64,000 nucleotides of DNA. Origin: Acanthosepion esculentum. Lineage: Eukaryota > Mollusca > Cephalopoda > Sepiida > Sepiidae. The stretch lies in contig OZ038487.1 in the NCBI GenBank assembly GCA_964036315.1, positions 57,749,342-57,813,341 of the forward strand. The letters are read 5' to 3'. Both the position numbers and the translations under genes were made by a program. Positions 23,811 to 34,096 of the stretch are shown here, in pieces (within the stretch, counting starts at the first letter, position 1; each line of letters starts with the position of its first letter). The notes under the pieces are model-generated. The model did no database searches. It was given only the letters and a program-made list of their open reading frames with translations, and was not told the origin of the DNA.

Positions 23811-23893
<83 letters not shown>
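23811..23893. repeat. (TA)n microsatellite
   Basis: About 41 perfect TA repeats. Confidence 0.98.
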
Positions 23894-23898
<5 letters not shown>

Positions 23899-24029
23899 AA
23901 TTAAAAATATAGAGACCGATACCTAATAACATATAGATCCTGTTTCGCCAGAATAACAGTGACTATACGACGATATGTGGGATGCTTGTTTCGATGCGTA
24001 CATGTATCTGACCAGACCCTACTCAGATC

Positions 24030-24510
24030 TGTCGTCTTGTGCATGTCGATAAACTACATCCAGCAGCAAGGCCTCTGATCGGGGGATTTTTAGGATCGTG
24101 GAACCACTTTTTAACTGCTGTTGGTGTAGTAGGACCTGTTTAGGGCCCCGGCTATGGGCAAATAGTGAAATAGTGATTGGTGTCAAAGCAGTATGAAAGT
24201 ATAAAAATAGATTTTTATAGTGAAATTACCAGCAATATATTTTTGAAAAAATTTACTACCAGCAATATATTTTTAAAAATTACCAGTAATACATTAAAAA
24301 ATGATTACCAGCAATACACTTGACTCTCCACAAAACCGTCTTTACAAAAATACGTCAATGAAACCTGAACTACAAAATGATTACTTACAAAGAGTACATA
24401 TCCTATTCATACGAAAACATTCTAAAAATCTTGTCGGCATTAAATGACCCATTGAGGTGTTGATACACTGTAAAACCAAGCTAAACCAAACCAAAGCGAA
24501 TTTGTCAAAC
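24030..24510 (-). repeat. dispersed element R2, copy 4
   Basis: 'gtcgataaactacatccagc', 'aaggcctctgatcgggggat', 'gatcgtggaaccac' and 'aggacctgtttagggccccg', then internal 'taccagcaatatatttt' repeats (24230-24320), then 'gtcggcattaaatgacccat' and 'tgaggtgttgatacactgta'. Same orientation as the 14525 copy. Confidence 0.65.
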
Positions 24511-25020
24511 GATAAGTTGTATTTGTTGGATATAGCTGCAATATTTTATTGAGGACTGCATCATGTCTCATGCGTACTCAATGGTGAGCTTTCGTTATAA
24601 CAAGTACATGAAATCAGCCAAGTGCCCCTGAAAGTAGTTTCTTGACACCAACATACGATAGAGTCTTGTTACGTTGCTAAAAACGTCATCGCTAGGAAGC
24701 TTGGCGAGGATAAAGCTACAATTTGTCTAGGCAGGTGTGAGGTACAGAAGATCTGTGTAGTTCCACTTGTGGTTTTTGTAAAATCCAACAGAACACATTC
24801 AACATATTTAGAAAGCCACCATCAACTTTCACAACATTCTGTTCAGTATTTCAAGATATTTTAGTAGCTAGTAGAAGTTTCTCTCAAACACGAACCCGAT
24901 CGTTTATCCAATGAGCTGGAAATATGACGCGTCTAATGTGGCGACATTGTGACAATTTTTATCTGTCCGCTAGCTCAGGTAGCTGTGGTTTTAATAATAT
25001 TCTTAGTTCGGAATTCGAAT
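24511..25020. other. unassigned sequence
   Basis: No element recognised. Confidence 0.5.
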
Positions 25021-25027
25021 TCCATTC

Positions 25028-25400
25028 GGGTTTATTTGGTGGAGTAATGGATAGCGGCTCGGATTGAGGAATCGAAGAGCCGAGTTCGAATTCCAATCGA
25101 ATCCATTACATTCACTTACGTGCTAATAGGCTTGAAAAAGGTATGAATCCTCGTTTTCTCCACCCAGCTATGGGTAAATAGCAGGACAGTCCGGATTCTA
25201 TAGTCTTGGATGGCAACTGGTCTAACACAGAAAGAAATGGCAACCTACTGCAGGAAAAAATCTGCCTCGTCAGTCATGTATCGAATGATACACGATCGCC
25301 TAAACGTGCATCACGTATGGCACATAACTGACATTCATTTACGTCCAAATATCCTTAGAAAAGGTATGAACTGCCCCAGCTATGGCTTAAATAGGTGGCT
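25028..25400 (+). mobile_element. tRNA-derived SINE
   Basis: Head with A-box-like 'ggagtaatggatagcggctc' and B-box-like 'gccgagttcgaattccaatc' about 35 bp apart, then body phrases 'ccattacattcacttacgtg', 'ggatggcaactggtcta', 'gaaatggcaacctactgcag', 'gcctcgtcagtcatgtatcg' and 'acgatcgcctaaacgtgcat'. Copies or fragments are at 12510, 36140, 36595, 53905, 54600 (minus) and 58095 (minus). The RNA polymerase III promoter layout and lack of ORF support a SINE. Confidence 0.7.
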
Positions 25401-25769
25401 GTGTATCTGAAGAAATCAATGTTATTCTAAACGAACTGCTACTGCAATATTCACTTGCAAGTAAAACAAATTATGCTTATAGTCCAAAATGCTTTGACTT
25501 TGATTAAACCACAAAAGGTCGATAAGCCGTAAAAAACAAATCAATAAATGAATCCTTCATATCATAAACTGCACTTACTTCTTATTCCTGCATCCATACA
25601 GCAAACTGACTCAATAACCCTGTGTCATAAGTGCCTCACTTTTTTTAAGCTTTTTAATATTTAAACAAATAAATAAGCAAATTACACATAGAGAATTATA
25701 AGCCTACTAACTTAAGCACAGGTACTTTCGCAAGAATGTATCCAAAATGGAAAAAAACTACTTATAAGT

Positions 25770-25772
<3 letters not shown>
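25401..25772. other. unassigned sequence
   Basis: AT-rich; a short 'gtcgataagccgtaaaa' phrase near 25518 resembles the R2 end. Confidence 0.45.

Positions 25773-25831
<59 letters not shown>
25773..25831. repeat. (TA)n microsatellite
   Basis: About 29 perfect repeats, abutting the 3' end of the LINE-A copy. Confidence 0.98.
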
Positions 25832-25834
<3 letters not shown>

Positions 25835-25844
25835 TTTAAGCATT

Positions 25845-26222
25845 TCACCCCAAGCAAGGAGGGAAGCCACTAGCACGCAAGGGGGTTACAGAAGATTTAG
25901 AGAGAGAGAGAGCAGATAGGAGTGTTAGAGGAAAGGAATCAGGAGAAGGATAGTGGATAGATCAAGGCAACTGGAGATGTCGATTGACATTACATTTGAA
26001 TGGCTGGAGATTATAGCTATCCGGGAAACAGGAATAGGGAAGAGAGTTCCACAGGCGAGAGGTGCGAGACATGAAGCTACTGGAGTAGAAGAGACGGCTA
26101 CATTTAACAGTTTCAACAGTGAAAGGGTGACAGCGGGATGCCAGCCTCGTAGTACGCTTGAATTCATGAAGTATGGGAACCAGCGAAAGCAGCTCATCGG
26201 AGCAATTACCATGAAAGTATTT

Positions 26223-26270
<48 letters not shown>

Positions 26271-26450
26271 AAGAGAGAGAGAGAGAGAACCGTCGGCGCG
26301 ACCGAGAGAGAGCGACTGTAGACGAGATGCCAGATCAGGGCCAACTACATTGTATATCCCTCTCTGGATCTTATCAAGAACTCCGAGGCAAATAGAAGGG
26401 GCTCCAGACCATATATGGCAGCAATAGGCAGCAAGCCTTCGTTTATGCAT
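25845..26450 (-). pseudogene. LINE-A RT C-terminal region with in-frame (GA)n expansion
   Basis: Longest open LINE-A copy (26450 to 25962, 162 codons). In order: 'AAYCCHIWSGAP', 'LDKIQRGIYNVVGPDLASRL', then an expanded Ser-Leu run coded by (GA)n/(CT)n at 26228-26290, then 'FYKYFHGNCSDELLSLVP', 'LHEFKRTTRLASRCHPFTVE', 'SRTSRLWNSLPYSCFPDSYN', 'LQPFKCNVNRHL'. The common 3' end lies at 25845-25862. The expansion sits where other copies read 'VASLCLFYKYFHG' and keeps the frame. EN and most of RT are absent. Confidence 0.85.
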
Positions 26451-26457
26451 GTTTCAT

Positions 26458-27046
26458 CAAAAAGGACAGACAAGGTACTACGGTTAAGCTTTTTATTTAA
26501 TTTTTCTTGTGATCGAACGAGAGCTTTCTTTTCTGGACAAAGAGTGTGCAAAAACTGTCCAAATGTTTTATAGTTCCGAGGGCTTTCGGCTATACGTTTA
26601 GCCATTATCAAGGATGATTCAGTTTTTCAGCTTAATTGAGTGCATGCATTATGTTTATGTTTTAGTGTCTTGTAGAGATGTTTTTAATTTCTTAATATGG
26701 TTAGCACATTGTGGTCTTGTTCGTAGTTAATATTGTTAAGAGTTCACTTTTTCTTTTTTATTATTCAAGCTTCCATTATTTTAAATCTTTTTTTTACAAG
26801 TGTATGAAGTTATATTTGTTTTTTCTACTAGTATATTTCTAATGGAGTCTGGTAAGTTTGTGTGTGTGTGTGTTTAAATGGGTTCTAATGGAGCTATGAT
26901 CACATAGGTGTAACGTAAGGCGTCTGGATAAGCATGTTGTTGTGTAACCTATGTAATTTATTTATTCATAAATAAGAGAATAACCCTTGAACCTAAGAAA
27001 AAAATTAAAAATATCTTAACCGTAGTACCTTATCTGTCGTTTTTAA
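26458..27046. mobile_element. 589-bp element with ~30-bp terminal inverted repeats
   Basis: Left end 'aaaaaggacagacaaggtac' + 'tacggttaag' (26458-26487) is matched inverted by 'cttaaccgtagtaccttatc' + 'tgtcgttttt' at 27017-27046, with two or three mismatches. A related copy without a visible right end is at 30085-30490, and the left-end coding-like phrase 'RSQEKLNKKLNRSTLS' (minus) recurs as 'RTQEKINKKLSRAALS' at 31048-31095 (plus). The right end abuts a (TA)n array. Family unknown. Confidence 0.5.
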
Positions 27047-27056
27047 TGAAACTTGC

Positions 27057-27057
<1 letters not shown>

Positions 27058-27114
<57 letters not shown>
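27058..27114. repeat. (TA)n microsatellite
   Basis: About 28 perfect repeats. Confidence 0.98.
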
Positions 27115-27116
<2 letters not shown>

Positions 27117-27199
27117 GGAGCGATGGGTAAATTGTCGCCCCTTTTATATTTCGCGTTGTGTTGGCTGTACATTATATTATGGGTAGTTGGGCACCGTCT

Positions 27200-27660
27200 G
27201 TGAAATAAAGAGCACCATGACGCAAATCGCTTCACCAGGAATTTGCAAACGGCATGCTGTACTGCTTGGCATTCGCGCCGGAAACTCCAATATGAACATT
27301 TGAGAGTTTTTGTTTGGAAATCCAGTGACAGTGTAGAGAGGATTAGGAAAGTACTGAATGACCCTAATGTTGATTACGATCCTCGGAAAGCTGACTCTGA
27401 TCGTTCTTATAAGAAAAGAACTGGCGAATTTGTTGGTGAGGGCCCCAGACTCAACACAGAAGCCTACATCAAGTGCCTCGGGGAGGTAGTTCTGCCCTAG
27501 ATTAAGAAGATGGATACTGAAAGACCCTATGTCTGACAATAGGACTCTGCCGCACAATCAGAACCCAGTCATATCTGTCGGATAATTTCTGTGACGACTT
27601 CACTCTTATATCTGCCTACCTAATTCATCATCCATAACTTTTGTATTATCCACTCAAATT
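27200..27660 (+). pseudogene. decayed Tc1/mariner-class transposase fragment (tentative)
   Basis: The open frame 27243-27500 includes 'ERIRKVLNDPNVDYDPRKAD' and 'NTEAYIKCLGEVVLP'. After a stop the same frame continues 'IKKMDTERPYV', two stop-separated codons, then 'DSAAQS', resembling the '(W)QQDSAPCHT' second-catalytic-Asp box of DDD/DDE transposases. 'Y-x-L-x-x-x-x-LP' before that box is also usual. No TIRs were identified; (TA)n arrays lie on both sides. The assignment rests on short motifs. Confidence 0.45.
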
Positions 27661-27797
27661 ACACCAAAATCTCAGACAATAACAATTAATATCGTATTTA
27701 TTGTCGGTGAATATTATAGAATATAAAACAACTTTGATAAAAACTTATACCTACTTTTCTGACGAAAACAATGCCGTTCTGAACATTTTTGCCGCAA

Positions 27798-27799
<2 letters not shown>

Positions 27800-27867
<68 letters not shown>
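27800..27867. repeat. (TA)n microsatellite
   Basis: About 34 perfect repeats. Confidence 0.98.
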
Positions 27868-27869
<2 letters not shown>

Positions 27870-28450
27870 CACGAACACATACTTACGTACCTATGTGCTA
27901 TTTTTATTCGTTCGTATACGTATGAATGTGAACGTTCTATTTTACATTTTAGCATTTCTTTTATTCCGAAAAATTATTTCTGAAGTTCAAGGAGATGAAA
28001 GGATAAGGAAAAAGGTAAGATACACACACACAAAAAAAAATGAATTCACTAACACAAAATGTGATTAAATGTCATTATACATTTACGAATGCCTATGGTT
28101 TTAAAGCCATACATACTCAAGTAGATACATGCATATCTCAAAACTATTACGAACAAACACATACATACACGCCGCCACATAAAAGAACCAGATATATTTT
28201 TTGGTTGCGAAAATGTGTGCGTGTCTACATAACAGGGGAAAAACGCATGGATCAGGGAATAACAATCCTATAAATGAATTTGATAGTTAAACTAATAATG
28301 GTATAAACTAATAAAACACGATATTGCTAATTGATTTAACTGCTGTAGAGAAATCTAATATATTTTATATTATAATGGCTGACTGCTCGTTTCCGCTACT
28401 CGCAAGCTAGGATAGTCATCTAAACCGTTTCGGTTGCCTTCAGCATCCAG
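27870..28450. other. unassigned sequence
   Basis: No gene or family recognised. Confidence 0.5.
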
Positions 28451-28454
28451 AGAA

Positions 28455-29120
28455 CCGATTGGTTAGTTGGTTGATTTTATTTAGCGGCATGGTTTATTTA
28501 ATACCGAAATCTAAATATTTTGAAGACAATTTTATGGCTTCACCTATAAAATAAAATGTATTGTTGGTCATTTTCCTTTAAAATATATATTGTTAATTTT
28601 ACTAGATATATGTAATATTGAGAATTAGTTTTATCTAAATTATATTGCTGATGTCACCACCATAAGAATGTATTATTATACTTTCATAGTGTTTTGTTTT
28701 TATTAGAGTGCTGACACCCCGGGTCAGGGTGGACCTTGGAGCAACAACATTTAAATATTGGTTCCACGCTTCTCCAATCTCCAATCTCCAAATCAGAATC
28801 NNNNNNNNNNNNNNNNNNNNNNNNNNNNNNNNNNNNNNNNNNNNNNNNNNNNNNNNNNNNNNNNNNNNNNNNNNNNNNNNNNNNNNNNNNNNNNNNNNNN
28901 NNNNNNNNNNNNNNNNNNNNNNNNNNNNNNNNNNNNNNNNNNNNNNNNNNNNNNNNNNNNNNNNNNNNNNNNNNNNNNNNNNNNNNNNNNNNNNNNNNNN
29001 ACACCCCGGGTCAGGGTGGACCTTGGAGCAACAACATTTAAATATTGGTTCCACGCTTCTCCAATCTCCAATCTCCAAATCAGAATCCTTGCAGCCGGAT
29101 ATTGTTTATCGTCATACTCC
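28455..29120 (+). repeat. dispersed element R2, copy 5, split by the assembly gap
   Basis: 'ggttagttggttgattttat' + 'ttagcggcatggtttattta' opens the copy as at 17511. 'acaccccgggtcagggtgga' and 'ggttccacgcttctcc' close it on both sides of the N run. 29088-29110 adds 'ccggatattgtttatcgtca', matching the 'cgcggatatag...' segment of copy 3. Confidence 0.6.
28801..29000. other. assembly gap (200 N)
   Basis: Exactly 200 N, a placeholder length. The 87 bp before it (28714-28800) and the 87 bp after it (29001-29087) are identical. Confidence 0.99.
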
Positions 29121-29202
29121 GGACTACAAAGAGCCGATCTCTATTGATGCTGCAAATGTGTAGAGCGAACCTCAGTTACAGTCTGTGGAAAGAGAGAGAT
29201 AA

Positions 29203-29204
29203 GG

Positions 29205-29277
<73 letters not shown>

Positions 29278-29300
29278 TGTGTGTGTGTGCGTGTGTGTGA
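29203..29300. repeat. compound (TA)n-(GA)n-(GT)n microsatellite
   Basis: TA to about 29256, GA to about 29277, then GT to about 29300. Confidence 0.95.
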
Positions 29301-29415
29301 GTGAGAGAGCACATTCTGGCCTGATCACCAGTTGGAACACGGCCAGTGCGCCCAAACAAGGCCGGTACGGTCACTTTGACTTGTCGTATACGATTTCCTG
29401 ACAATTTCGTTTCTG
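29300..29415 (+). repeat. dispersed repeat R4, copy 1
   Basis: 'gagagcacattctggcctga' + 'tcaccagtt', then 'ggccggtacggtcac' and 'cgatttcctgaca'. Matches 31566-31690 ('gagagcgcatactctggcgt' + 'gatcaccagtt...ccggtacg'). An 85-codon ORF (29346-29603) runs on into unmatched DNA and shows no motif. Confidence 0.45.
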
Positions 29416-30009
29416 CAATTTCACTGAAAATGTTTGGTATTGAGTTCCGGAATTTGCCGTACAATAGGATCGTCTCCTCAACCCAGGCTGATATTATTGA
29501 GGAGTCAAATGCTGATAAAACTTCCCCACTCAGGAAGAAGGTTCACATGGTCGGAACTAAGATTTTAATTAGTCGGACACACGCCCGTATATTAAGACAG
29601 TGAAAATAGTACTGAACGGTTTTGTCATTAGAGTTACAGGTTCGATTCATGTCGGAGAGCGCATATTTTGTACGAAATTTCTCGAACGTCTCAGGCTGGT
29701 AAATGTAATTAATACCCGTTAATAGAAAAAGGCAGTATTCACTGAAATGATTAATATTTGTAAATATTATATATATTATATTATATATATTATGGTAATT
29801 TACCCACGCACGCATGGACTCACCTAGCTATAAATAAGAGCAGGTACTGCCTTTTGAGGACGGTAGTTTCCAGCAGTCAGCTCTGAAAACGGACCGGACG
29901 TTCTTGCTGTAACCCTCTCGTTTGTATATGTTTGTATTACTGTTTCTGTTCATATATTTGTTTAACTCAATTCCTCTCTTTATGTCTTTATTTCTGGCTC
30001 TAGCAAGTC

Positions 30010-30011
<2 letters not shown>

Positions 30012-30064
<53 letters not shown>

Positions 30065-30084
30065 ACACATATATATATATATAT
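30012..30084. repeat. (AC)n-(AT)n microsatellite
   Basis: About 28 AC, then about 8 AT repeats. Confidence 0.97.
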
Positions 30085-30490
30085 TATTAAGGACGACTGA
30101 CAAGGTACTGCAATTAAATTTACTATTTAATATTTCTTGTGTTCGTATAAGTTTTTTCTTTTCTGGTTATAAATTGTAAGCAAAAATTGTTCAAATTTTC
30201 TGCATATCTGAGCGCTTTTGACTATTCTTTTAGGCATTAGGAAAGATGATTTCTATTTTCATTTTTACCTGAATGTATGTAATTTTTATGTATGAATCTA
30301 GTTATAGGAATGTTTTTTTCAAACACAGTCAGCACATTTTGGCCTTGTTCATAATTGTTATTGAGTGTTGGATTTTTTTCTTTTTTATTATTAGTGTTTC
30401 CATTATGTTTAGTCTTTTTTTCCATGTGGATGAGTCTAGTTATCCTTGTATTTCTTACAAGTATGTTGCGGATGGAGTTTAAAGAAGTCA
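30085..30490 (+). repeat. second copy of the 26458 TIR element (right end not seen)
   Basis: 'aaggacgactgacaaggtac' start, 'atttcttgtgttcgtataag', 'tttcttttctggttataaat', 'cttgttcataattgttattg' and 'tattattagtgtttccatta' align collinearly with 26460-26870, about 75-80% identical by eye. The right TIR is missing. Confidence 0.55.
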
Positions 30491-30499
30491 ACTATGTGA

Positions 30500-31020
30500 A
30501 ACAGGCGCTTGTTAACAACGGTATTTCGAACTACCTCATCGATCACCAGATTTGACTATATCTTTCTGAAAATAAATTCTTTCTTATAGCAATACTGAAA
30601 ATAGAAATAAATACAATAATATTAACATTTTCGATAAAAGCCAAATGCACTTTAACTATAACCAATGCGAATGTTATATAGAAACATTATAAAGAAATAC
30701 ACAACCCCAGGAAATCAATCAATTACCAACTAAGCGCTCGGGTATGTAGGGCATTTGCATATTTATACAATTTTTACACACGTTATGTCCAGAAATGGGT
30801 TATAGGACAACTGCCCCCTGACAATTCCCCACTTGGACAGCGGGAAAGGCACATGTTTTAAAAGTTTAGCTTTTACTTCAATAACAAAGATACATTTCTA
30901 AAAGCCACAACAATATAAATCTTATTATTGAATAATTTTTCTTATTGGATAACATAAGAAAGCAGTTCTCCAGGGAGCAATAGTCCGGGTGGGTGTCCCG
31001 GGGCCAGTTCTCCTGATACC
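30500..31020. other. unassigned sequence
   Basis: No gene recognised. 'cgggtgggtgtcccggggcc' near 30988 is a short GC-rich island. Confidence 0.45.
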
Positions 31021-31107
31021 GTAGAAATGAAAACACTTCTACGAACACAAGAAAAAATAAATAAAAAGCTCAGTCGTGCTGCTCTCTCTCTCTCTCACAC
31101 ACACAGA

Positions 31108-31157
<50 letters not shown>
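31108..31157. repeat. (TA)n microsatellite
   Basis: About 24 repeats, just upstream of the hammerhead-bearing repeat. Confidence 0.97.
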
Positions 31158-31159
<2 letters not shown>

Positions 31160-31383
31160 TCCTGAAAAAATTATTTCGGTTGAGCTGTCTGTGGAGGAAG
31201 TGTGCGTTTGTAAACAATGACTATTACGGCTAATAATGTAAGACACTTCGGTAAATCGAATAGAGTTCTTTCAGTTACTGTGTGTTTACCGAAAAATAAA
31301 TATGCTTAAATTCACCTTCATCCCTGCCGACGTCTATCCACACTGATGAGCTGTGATACAGCGAAACAGTCTGTCTGTCGAGG

Positions 31384-31390
<7 letters not shown>
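31158..31390 (+). mobile_element. hammerhead-bearing dispersed repeat R5, copy 1
   Basis: 31158-31280 ('gctcctgaaaaaattatttc' + 'ggttgagctgtctgtggagg', 'gactattacggctaataatg', 'cggtaaatcgaat') matches 59764-59895 at roughly 88% by eye. Both copies are followed by the same 'cgtct-a-cca-actgatgagc' module carrying the ribozyme-like core. Both are bounded by (TA)n arrays. Copy 1 lacks the tRNA-Gly-like block present in copy 2. Confidence 0.6.
31343..31379 (+). ncRNA. hammerhead ribozyme-like core
   Basis: CTGATGA at 31343-31349; stem II GCTGT/ACAGC (31350-31354 with 31358-31362, GAT loop, closing pair G10.1-C11.1); GAAA at 31363-31366; stem III ACAG/CTGT (31366-31369 with 31375-31378, TCTGT loop); C at 31379, giving the preferred GTC cleavage triplet. 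All core bases of the class consensus are present. Stem I is weak: immediate neighbours (A 31342, G 31380) do not pair, though GTC (31332-31334) can pair with GAC (31383-31385). Hammerheads are known in Penelope-like and other metazoan retroelements. Activity is uncertain. Confidence 0.55.

Positions 31391-31435
<45 letters not shown>
31388..31435. repeat. (TA)n microsatellite
   Basis: About 24 repeats directly after the hammerhead-like module. Confidence 0.97.
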
Positions 31436-31438
<3 letters not shown>

Positions 31439-31565
31439 TATAATGCCCAGCTACTCGTTTCCGGACAAACCCGTACATTAGGGCGGCTGGCCTTGTTCCA
31501 CACCCAGAGATTACACCTGTGGTTTAGACTGCACTTATGCTAAACCAATCTTAGTTAAAATTTAT

Positions 31566-31700
31566 TGGAGAGAGCGCATACTCTGGCGTGATCACCAGTT
31601 TGATCTAAGCCGGTACGCACACACGATCGGTCACAGTGACATTGTAATCTTGTAATAGCGCGACCATCGGCTGCCACTGAATAGTTATGTCTACTTAAAT
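31566..31700 (+). repeat. dispersed repeat R4, copy 2
   Basis: See 29300-29415; same orientation, diverged. Confidence 0.45.
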
Positions 31701-31910
31701 TCGCCCATAAGGCTTTGGTTGACCCGTATTATGGTTTTCAGGCACATTTCAAAAGGTGTGCCGCATGCTGCGATCGCCTCCCCAGAGCGATAACATCAAG
31801 AATTTACCTTCCTAACCCATCCCCAATTCGAATCCGTGTCTAATGGTCGCAAAGTGGATGTTCTAACGACTCACCCAACATAATACACTCGCGTGCGCTC
31901 GCGCGCACGA

Positions 31911-31974
<64 letters not shown>

Positions 31975-31985
31975 GCACACACACA
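31911..31985. repeat. (AC)n microsatellite
   Basis: About 36 repeats, preceded by an alternating gcgcgc stretch (31892-31912) and broken by a few substitutions at the 3' side. Confidence 0.97.
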
Positions 31986-32104
31986 AAGAAATATTGAAAT
32001 ATTTTTGCCATTGACCAACAATAAGATATCGTAGAGAAAGCAGCGTTTTACTGTTTTTTACACTTTAATATAAATTGCAAAAAAATCAACTGATTCCTTC
32101 AAAA

Positions 32105-32592
32105 GATCGTGTTGGGAAAAAGTTTTCATGGGTCACTGTTTGAATAAAAAGAAAATAGAGAAAAGACATGGTGTGTTCAAATAAAATGATAATTACACAA
32201 ATTTTAACTGTAATTCCTTATCAGGAAGTAAAAGTTAGAATGCCAATACTCTTGGGAAAGGGTATAAATCCTCTCCTACGTAATCACTCAGGTGTTGGTT
32301 AAATAGGAGATAAAACTGAGTTTTTTAAGATCAGGTGGTAACCAGTCAATATTCAAAACTGTGGAGAAGACAGCAGGAAGCTACTCTACTATATTTCTAA
32401 AGAAGCCATGGCAATTTGCAGGTATTCAAGAAAGGAAAGCTGTTGTGGAAAGATTCCTTGGGTCATTGTTTGAATAAACAAAATTGAGAGAAAAGATTAT
32501 AGCATGTTCAAATAAAATGATATTATTTATCTTAAACGTAAGATACACAAATTTTAACTGTAATTACTCATCATGAAATGAGAGTTAGAAAG
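32105..32592 (+). repeat. direct duplication (~145 bp) flanking SINE-like sequence
   Basis: 32105-32242 and 32445-32592 share 'tgggtcactgtttgaataaa', 'tgttcaaataaaatgat', 'acacaaattttaactgtaat' and 'gttagaa'. The 200 bp between them (32243-32444) has SINE-body wording ('aagggtataaatcctctcct', 'gcaggaagctactct', 'gaagccatggcaat'). Confidence 0.5.
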
Positions 32593-32599
32593 TTCTCTT

Positions 32600-32985
32600 T
32601 GACTGTAAGGAAATAAACATGAATATTCTTTTAGTGAGGAGGAGAGAACGTGAAGTTGGGAGACAAGGTCAAAGGGCGTCCGCAGTTGATTTGATGATAG
32701 AGGTTGACTAGTGTCTCTTTACTGCTCTCAGTTCTTCTGCTGAGTTGAATAAATGTTTGTTTTTTATGGTCTTCTGTAGGCTCCATATGTGTTTGCTTAT
32801 TTACTGGCGGGAGCTTATTATAATGGGTATTTATTTTTATTAATTTGAAAATTTGAAATCTGTTTAAAACCTGGAAGGATGCGCGTAGCCTTTGCGCGGT
32901 GTGTTTAATTTTGTCATTTGCTCTTTGGCTTTGATGTTATTTAATTCCGCCTACTCTACAAGCAGGGCGTTACTTTTAAACCATC
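32600..32985. other. unassigned sequence
   Basis: No gene or family recognised. Confidence 0.5.

Positions 32986-32987
<2 letters not shown>

Positions 32988-33042
<55 letters not shown>
32988..33042. repeat. (TA)n microsatellite
   Basis: About 27 repeats. Confidence 0.98.
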
Positions 33043-33043
<1 letters not shown>

Positions 33044-33114
33044 TAGTTACTTGCAGACGTTCATACACGATTAGATAATTAAAAGCAAAATTTTAAATAC
33101 TTCCAAAAAATTAT

Positions 33115-33930
33115 TAATCAAATGCATAGTCTCTATTTAGTTTTAACAATTGTCTCCCAACGTTCTACTGCCTTCTTTCTTGGTGCCATTTTAGTAGAAA
33201 CTTCGTATGTTTTTTGGGAGAAGGTTGTGAGATAATTTTCGACTTACTGTACGGAGCCAATTTTTATCATTTAAATTGTTCTTCAGACACAGGAAGAAAG
33301 GACAATTCGAAGGAGACACTTCAGGAGAATACGTTACTTGATACAGAGTATCCCATTTTAACACTTCAAGCATCTGCAACGTCTGTTAGGATCTTGCATT
33401 GTCCTGTTGTAAAATGACATCGAACCTTTTTCTTGAATAGCCTCATTGAGATTGATGAGTTGGTCAACAATACCTGTTTGCAGTTATTGTGGTGCCGGCT
33501 GTAAGAAGTGAATTATCTCACTGCAATCCCAGCACACGGACAGCAACAGCTTCATTGCAGACAAGTCGGTTTTAGCTGCGGTTTTAACATGTTCACAAGT
33601 TTGTTTTCAGCTTCGTTCGCTTAGAAAATTATCATAAACGAACCATTTTTCATCGCCTGATACAATTCTGTTCAATGAGCAATGAAATAGCTGCATCGAG
33701 CTTTTTAAGAGAATGTGGCATAAACGTGTCGAGTTTTCAAAGTCACTTCAAATAGACTTTCAAACCGTTAACAATCTCTTCAGCCTGAATGTTAGGTTTA
33801 TTCTCAAAGATGGCAAGCAGATCGTCTTTATTGACATCAGAAGGTCGCTCGGAGTGGAGTTGATAATTCATGTTAAAATCACCCTAAATTCCTCAAACAA
33901 ATTTTGACTGCACTTCCGACGTTTACTTAT
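33115..33930 (-). pseudogene. fossil mariner transposase
   Basis: Minus-strand relic, heavily frameshifted. Reading down from 33850: 'RPSDVNKDDLLAIFENKPNI' (N-terminal helix-turn-helix region), then 'GDEKWFVYDN' with the first catalytic Asp at 33654-33652, then 'QQDNARS' with the second Asp at 33403-33401, then 'YSPEVSPSN' where the third catalytic Asp is replaced by Asn (33307-33305), and near the end 'AVERWETIVK' (compare mariner 'RWxKVI' termini). Spacing between the second and third sites is about 31 residues instead of 34, showing small deletions. No TIRs found. It lies 170 bp from a younger mariner in the opposite orientation. Confidence 0.75.
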
Positions 33931-33965
33931 TTCTGAAATTCATAGACCATAATATGTCGAAAGTT

Positions 33966-33968
<3 letters not shown>

Positions 33969-34003
<35 letters not shown>
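33969..34003. repeat. (TA)n microsatellite
   Basis: Short array in the 150-bp spacer between the two mariners; (GATA)n follows at 34078-34096 and is the insertion target of the second mariner. Confidence 0.95.
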
Positions 34004-34005
<2 letters not shown>

Positions 34006-34096
34006 TTAATTTACGGGGATTGTATATAGACAGACTCATTGATAGATAAACAGAAAGCTCGATAAATGTAAACAAAGATAGATAGATAGATAGATA

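Noticed and set aside
28635..29163. ORFs spanning the N run
   Set aside because: They consist mainly of unknown residues and duplicated R2 ends.
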